Of a stretch of DNA of 7,325 nt, positions 7,002 through 7,325 are shown in pieces. This DNA comes from JBEVMS01 sp040508515. GTDB lineage: Bacteria; Pseudomonadota; Gammaproteobacteria; Xanthomonadales; Rhodanobacteraceae. The notes under the pieces were generated by a model that did no database searches, was not told the DNA's origin, and worked only from the letters and a program-made list of their open reading frames with translations. Location of the stretch: the NCBI GenBank assembly GCA_040508515.1, contig JBEVMS010000316.1, positions 1 through 7,325 of the forward strand. Reading direction: 5' to 3'. How positions within the stretch are numbered: the stretch's first letter is position 1; each line of letters opens with the position of its first letter. Made by a program: the position numbers and the translations under genes.

Positions 7002-7325
7002 TGCTCGGACTGGACACCAGCACGCAAGCCAAACGGCGCGAAGGCCCACGCGGGCACTTCGACCTGCCGTTGCTGATCGCGTTGATCGGCTTGGCCAGCA
7101 TCGGCGTGGTGATGGTGGCGTCCAGTTCCATCGCGGTGGCCGACAGCCAGCACATGGGGCCGTTCTACTACCTCAAGAAGCATTTGTTTTATCTGGGTCT
7201 GGGCGTGGTGTTGGCTGGCGTCATCATGCGCACCGAGCTGAAGACCTTCGAGAAGAACGCCTTTTTGCTGATGTCGATGGCCTTCATCATGCTGGTGGCG
7301 GTGTTCGTGCCGCACTTCGGCATGA
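7001..7325 (+). CDS. ftsW: Septal peptidoglycan glycosyltransferase FtsW (N-terminal part, cut by right edge)
   Basis: FtsW is the SEDS-family membrane glycosyltransferase that polymerises lipid II at the septum and forms a complex with FtsI. Only 108 codons are present, about a quarter of a usual protein, with no stop before the window ends. The translation starts MLGLDTSTQAKRREG, a polar cytoplasmic tail, followed by hydrophobic segments at about residues 22-40, 61-76 and 87-103. The segment GVVMVASSSIAVADS (35-49) matches the conserved end of SEDS helix 1 and the following loop. FYYLKKHLFYL (55-65) is typical of FtsW before helix 2. RodA is the main alternative, but the position directly after mraY in a dcw cluster points to FtsW. 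The catalytic aspartate region lies beyond the window. Confidence 0.93.
   Translation, partial: MLGLDTSTQAKRREGPRGHFDLPLLIALIGLASIGVVMVASSSIAVADSQHMGPFYYLKKHLFYLGLGVVLAGVIMRTELKTFEKNAFLLMSMAFIMLVAVFVPHFGM

Noticed and set aside
6033..7049. 338-codon open frame on the minus strand opposite mraY and the ftsW start
   Set aside because: The very His/Gln-rich translation is the antisense of hydrophobic codons in a membrane protein gene. It has no domain and no independent support.
1..7325. Undescribed system, mobile element, CRISPR array, tRNA/rRNA or terminator
   Set aside because: From base 66 to the end the window is continuously occupied by intact, recognisable dcw genes in their usual order. 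The only gap is 52 bases and shows no terminator hairpin, RNA gene or convincing promoter.

Overview
This window is a segment of the division and cell wall (dcw) gene cluster of a high-GC Gram-negative bacterium. All genes lie on the + strand, in the order (mraZ tail)-rsmH-ftsL-ftsI-murE-murF-mraY-ftsW(start). The order and the protein features fit a gammaproteobacterium. These features are a DNPR-type (meso-diaminopimelate) MurE, an E. coli-like MraY, and an FtsL that lines up with the E. coli coiled coil. The overall look of RsmH and FtsI suggests the Xanthomonadales/Lysobacterales (Xanthomonas, Lysobacter or Rhodanobacter type). That placement is inferred from remembered family resemblance, not from a search.

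Layout: bases 1-13 can be read as the last codons of mraZ. A 52-base spacer (14-65) follows, with two short perfect tandem duplications and the rsmH ribosome binding site. From 66 onward coding is unbroken. rsmH (66-1004), ftsL (1001-1273), ftsI (1270-3081), murE (3078-4553), murF (4550-5917) and mraY (5907-7001) each overlap the next gene by 4, 4, 4, 4, 11 and 1 bases. ftsW starts at 7001 and runs off the right edge after 108 codons. No other gene, RNA gene, mobile element, CRISPR array, terminator or internal non-coding gap was found.

How the genes work together: MurE and MurF complete the cytoplasmic UDP-MurNAc-pentapeptide. MraY transfers it to undecaprenyl phosphate to make lipid I. FtsW (SEDS glycosyltransferase) and FtsI (PBP3 transpeptidase) build septal peptidoglycan from the finished lipid II, and FtsL is part of the complex that activates them. 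RsmH methylates 16S rRNA and is traditionally found at the head of this cluster. The overlaps imply one polycistronic mRNA with translational coupling.

All six complete genes look intact, with their catalytic motifs present. I found no undescribed system. The findings are modest: the structure of the mraZ-rsmH spacer, uneven ribosome binding site strength along the overlap chain, an FtsL with almost no cytoplasmic tail, and apparent enrichment of the palindrome CGATCG.
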